Notes under the pieces: generated by a model
Databases searched by the model: none
Seen by the model: only the letters and a program-made list of their open reading frames with translations
What the model was told of the DNA's origin: nothing
Assembly: GCF_947495705.1 (NCBI RefSeq)
Contig: NZ_CANLZR010000001.1
Coordinates: 620,001-684,000, forward strand
Direction of reading: 5' to 3'
Length of the DNA stretch: 64,000 nt
Origin: an uncultured Phycicoccus sp.
Lineage (GTDB): Bacteria > Actinomycetota > Actinomycetes > Actinomycetales > Dermatophilaceae
Made by a program: the position numbers and the translations under genes
Part shown: in pieces, positions 63,360-64,000 of the stretch
Layout: every line of letters starts with the position of its first letter
Position numbering within the stretch: the first letter of the stretch is position 1

Positions 63360-64000
63360 GTGCTTTTCCCCCGGCCCACCTCGCAGCGCCACACCCCGCT
63401 CCGCGAGGTCGCGGCCCTCGTCGGCGCCGCCCGTCCCGGGCCCGACCCGGACGTCCTCGGGGCGACCCTGGACTCCCGGGCCGTGCGCCCCGGCGACCTG
63501 TACGCCGCCCTGCCCGGAGCCCGGGCCCACGGTGCCGACTTCGCCGCCGCCGCCGCCGGGTCCGGAGCCGTCGCCGTCCTCACCGACGAGGACGGGCTGC
63601 GCCGGATGACGGCGGCGGGCGTCGACCTGCCGGCTCTCGTCGTCGGCGACCCGCGCGCCGTGCTCGGTGCCGCCGCCGCCCGGATCTACGGGACCGAGTC
63701 GGCGCCGCTGTGGCTCCTCGGCATCACCGGGACCAACGGGAAGACGACCACCGCCTACCTCGTGCACTCGGCGCTCGTCGCGCTCGGCCGCGAGCCGGGG
63801 CTCATCGGCACCGTCGAGACCCGGATCGGCGCCGAGCGCGTCGGCAGCGTGCGCACGACCCCGGAGGCGTCCGAGCTGCACGCCCTCTTCGCGGTCATGG
63901 CCGAGCGCGGCCTCGACGGCTGCGTCATGGAGGTGTCGAGCCACGCCCTGGCCCAGCACCGGGTCGACGGGGCGGTGTTCGACGTCGCGCTCTTCACCAA
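63360..64000 (+). CDS. murE: UDP-N-acetylmuramyl-tripeptide synthetase MurE, partial
   Basis: The first 213 codons are present from GTG 63360; the gene continues beyond the right edge. Visible are LGATLDSRAVRPGDLYAALP (UDP-binding N-terminal domain), GITGTNGKTTTAYLVHSAL (ATP P-loop), GTVETRIGAERV and MEVSSHALAQHRVDG. MurE adds the third amino acid, L-Lys or meso-DAP depending on species; the selecting residues lie outside the window. It starts 10 bp after ftsI, consistent with the dcw operon. Confidence 0.93.
   Translation, partial: MLFPRPTSQRHTPLREVAALVGAARPGPDPDVLGATLDSRAVRPGDLYAALPGARAHGADFAAAAAGSGAVAVLTDEDGLRRMTAAGVDLPALVVGDPRAVLGAAAARIYGTESAPLWLLGITGTNGKTTTAYLVHSALVALGREPGLIGTVETRIGAERVGSVRTTPEASELHALFAVMAERGLDGCVMEVSSHALAQHRVDGAVFDVALFT

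Overview
The window is high-GC chromosomal DNA from an actinobacterium. The evidence is GC-rich coding with many GTG starts, two SAM-IV-type riboswitches, a Lys/Ala-rich primary sigma factor, ESX-like small proteins, and an mraZ-rsmH-ftsL-ftsI-murE division and cell-wall cluster. I would guess Micrococcales, close to Intrasporangiaceae, but the genus cannot be fixed from this sequence.

Left chromosomal block (1-17.5 kb). It holds an F420/nitroreductase-type protein (partial), an aldo/keto reductase, riboswitch-controlled metY, an ESX-like gene pair, hrpA, a PAC2 protein, a family A polymerase, EcsC, YkvA and DUF4192 proteins, riboswitch-controlled metX, a universal stress protein and the primary sigma factor gene. 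MetX and MetY together form the acetylhomoserine route to methionine, and each has its own SAM-sensing leader.

Integrated island (about 17,470-49,447, 32 kb). A 22-bp sequence at the 3' end of the sigma factor gene recurs at 49,426-49,447 (20 of 22 identical). Between the copies lie two tyrosine integrases, an archaeo-eukaryotic-type primase/helicase, GC-rich inverted repeats and a small-terminase-like HTH protein, which resembles a phage-satellite or integrative-plasmid backbone. The cargo is defence-like: a complete type I restriction-modification operon (hsdM-hsdS-hsdR), remnants of two other HsdR genes, a NACHT ATPase with an N-terminal nuclease-like domain, an EEP-family nuclease, a PD-(D/E)XK-like gene beside a DUF6308-like gene, two paralogous lipoproteins, a secreted gamma-glutamyltransferase and a DUF932 protein. 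Parts are decayed: HsdR, ion-channel, DUF932 and sunset-domain pseudogenes. Repeats of 77 bp and 23 bp bracket two cargo modules.

Right chromosomal block (49.4-64 kb). It holds a small membrane protein, a very large BTAD-STAND-WD40 regulator, a moxR-DUF58-transglutaminase operon on the minus strand, and the start of the dcw cluster with an MraZ operator upstream of mraZ. The cluster runs off the end of the window inside murE.
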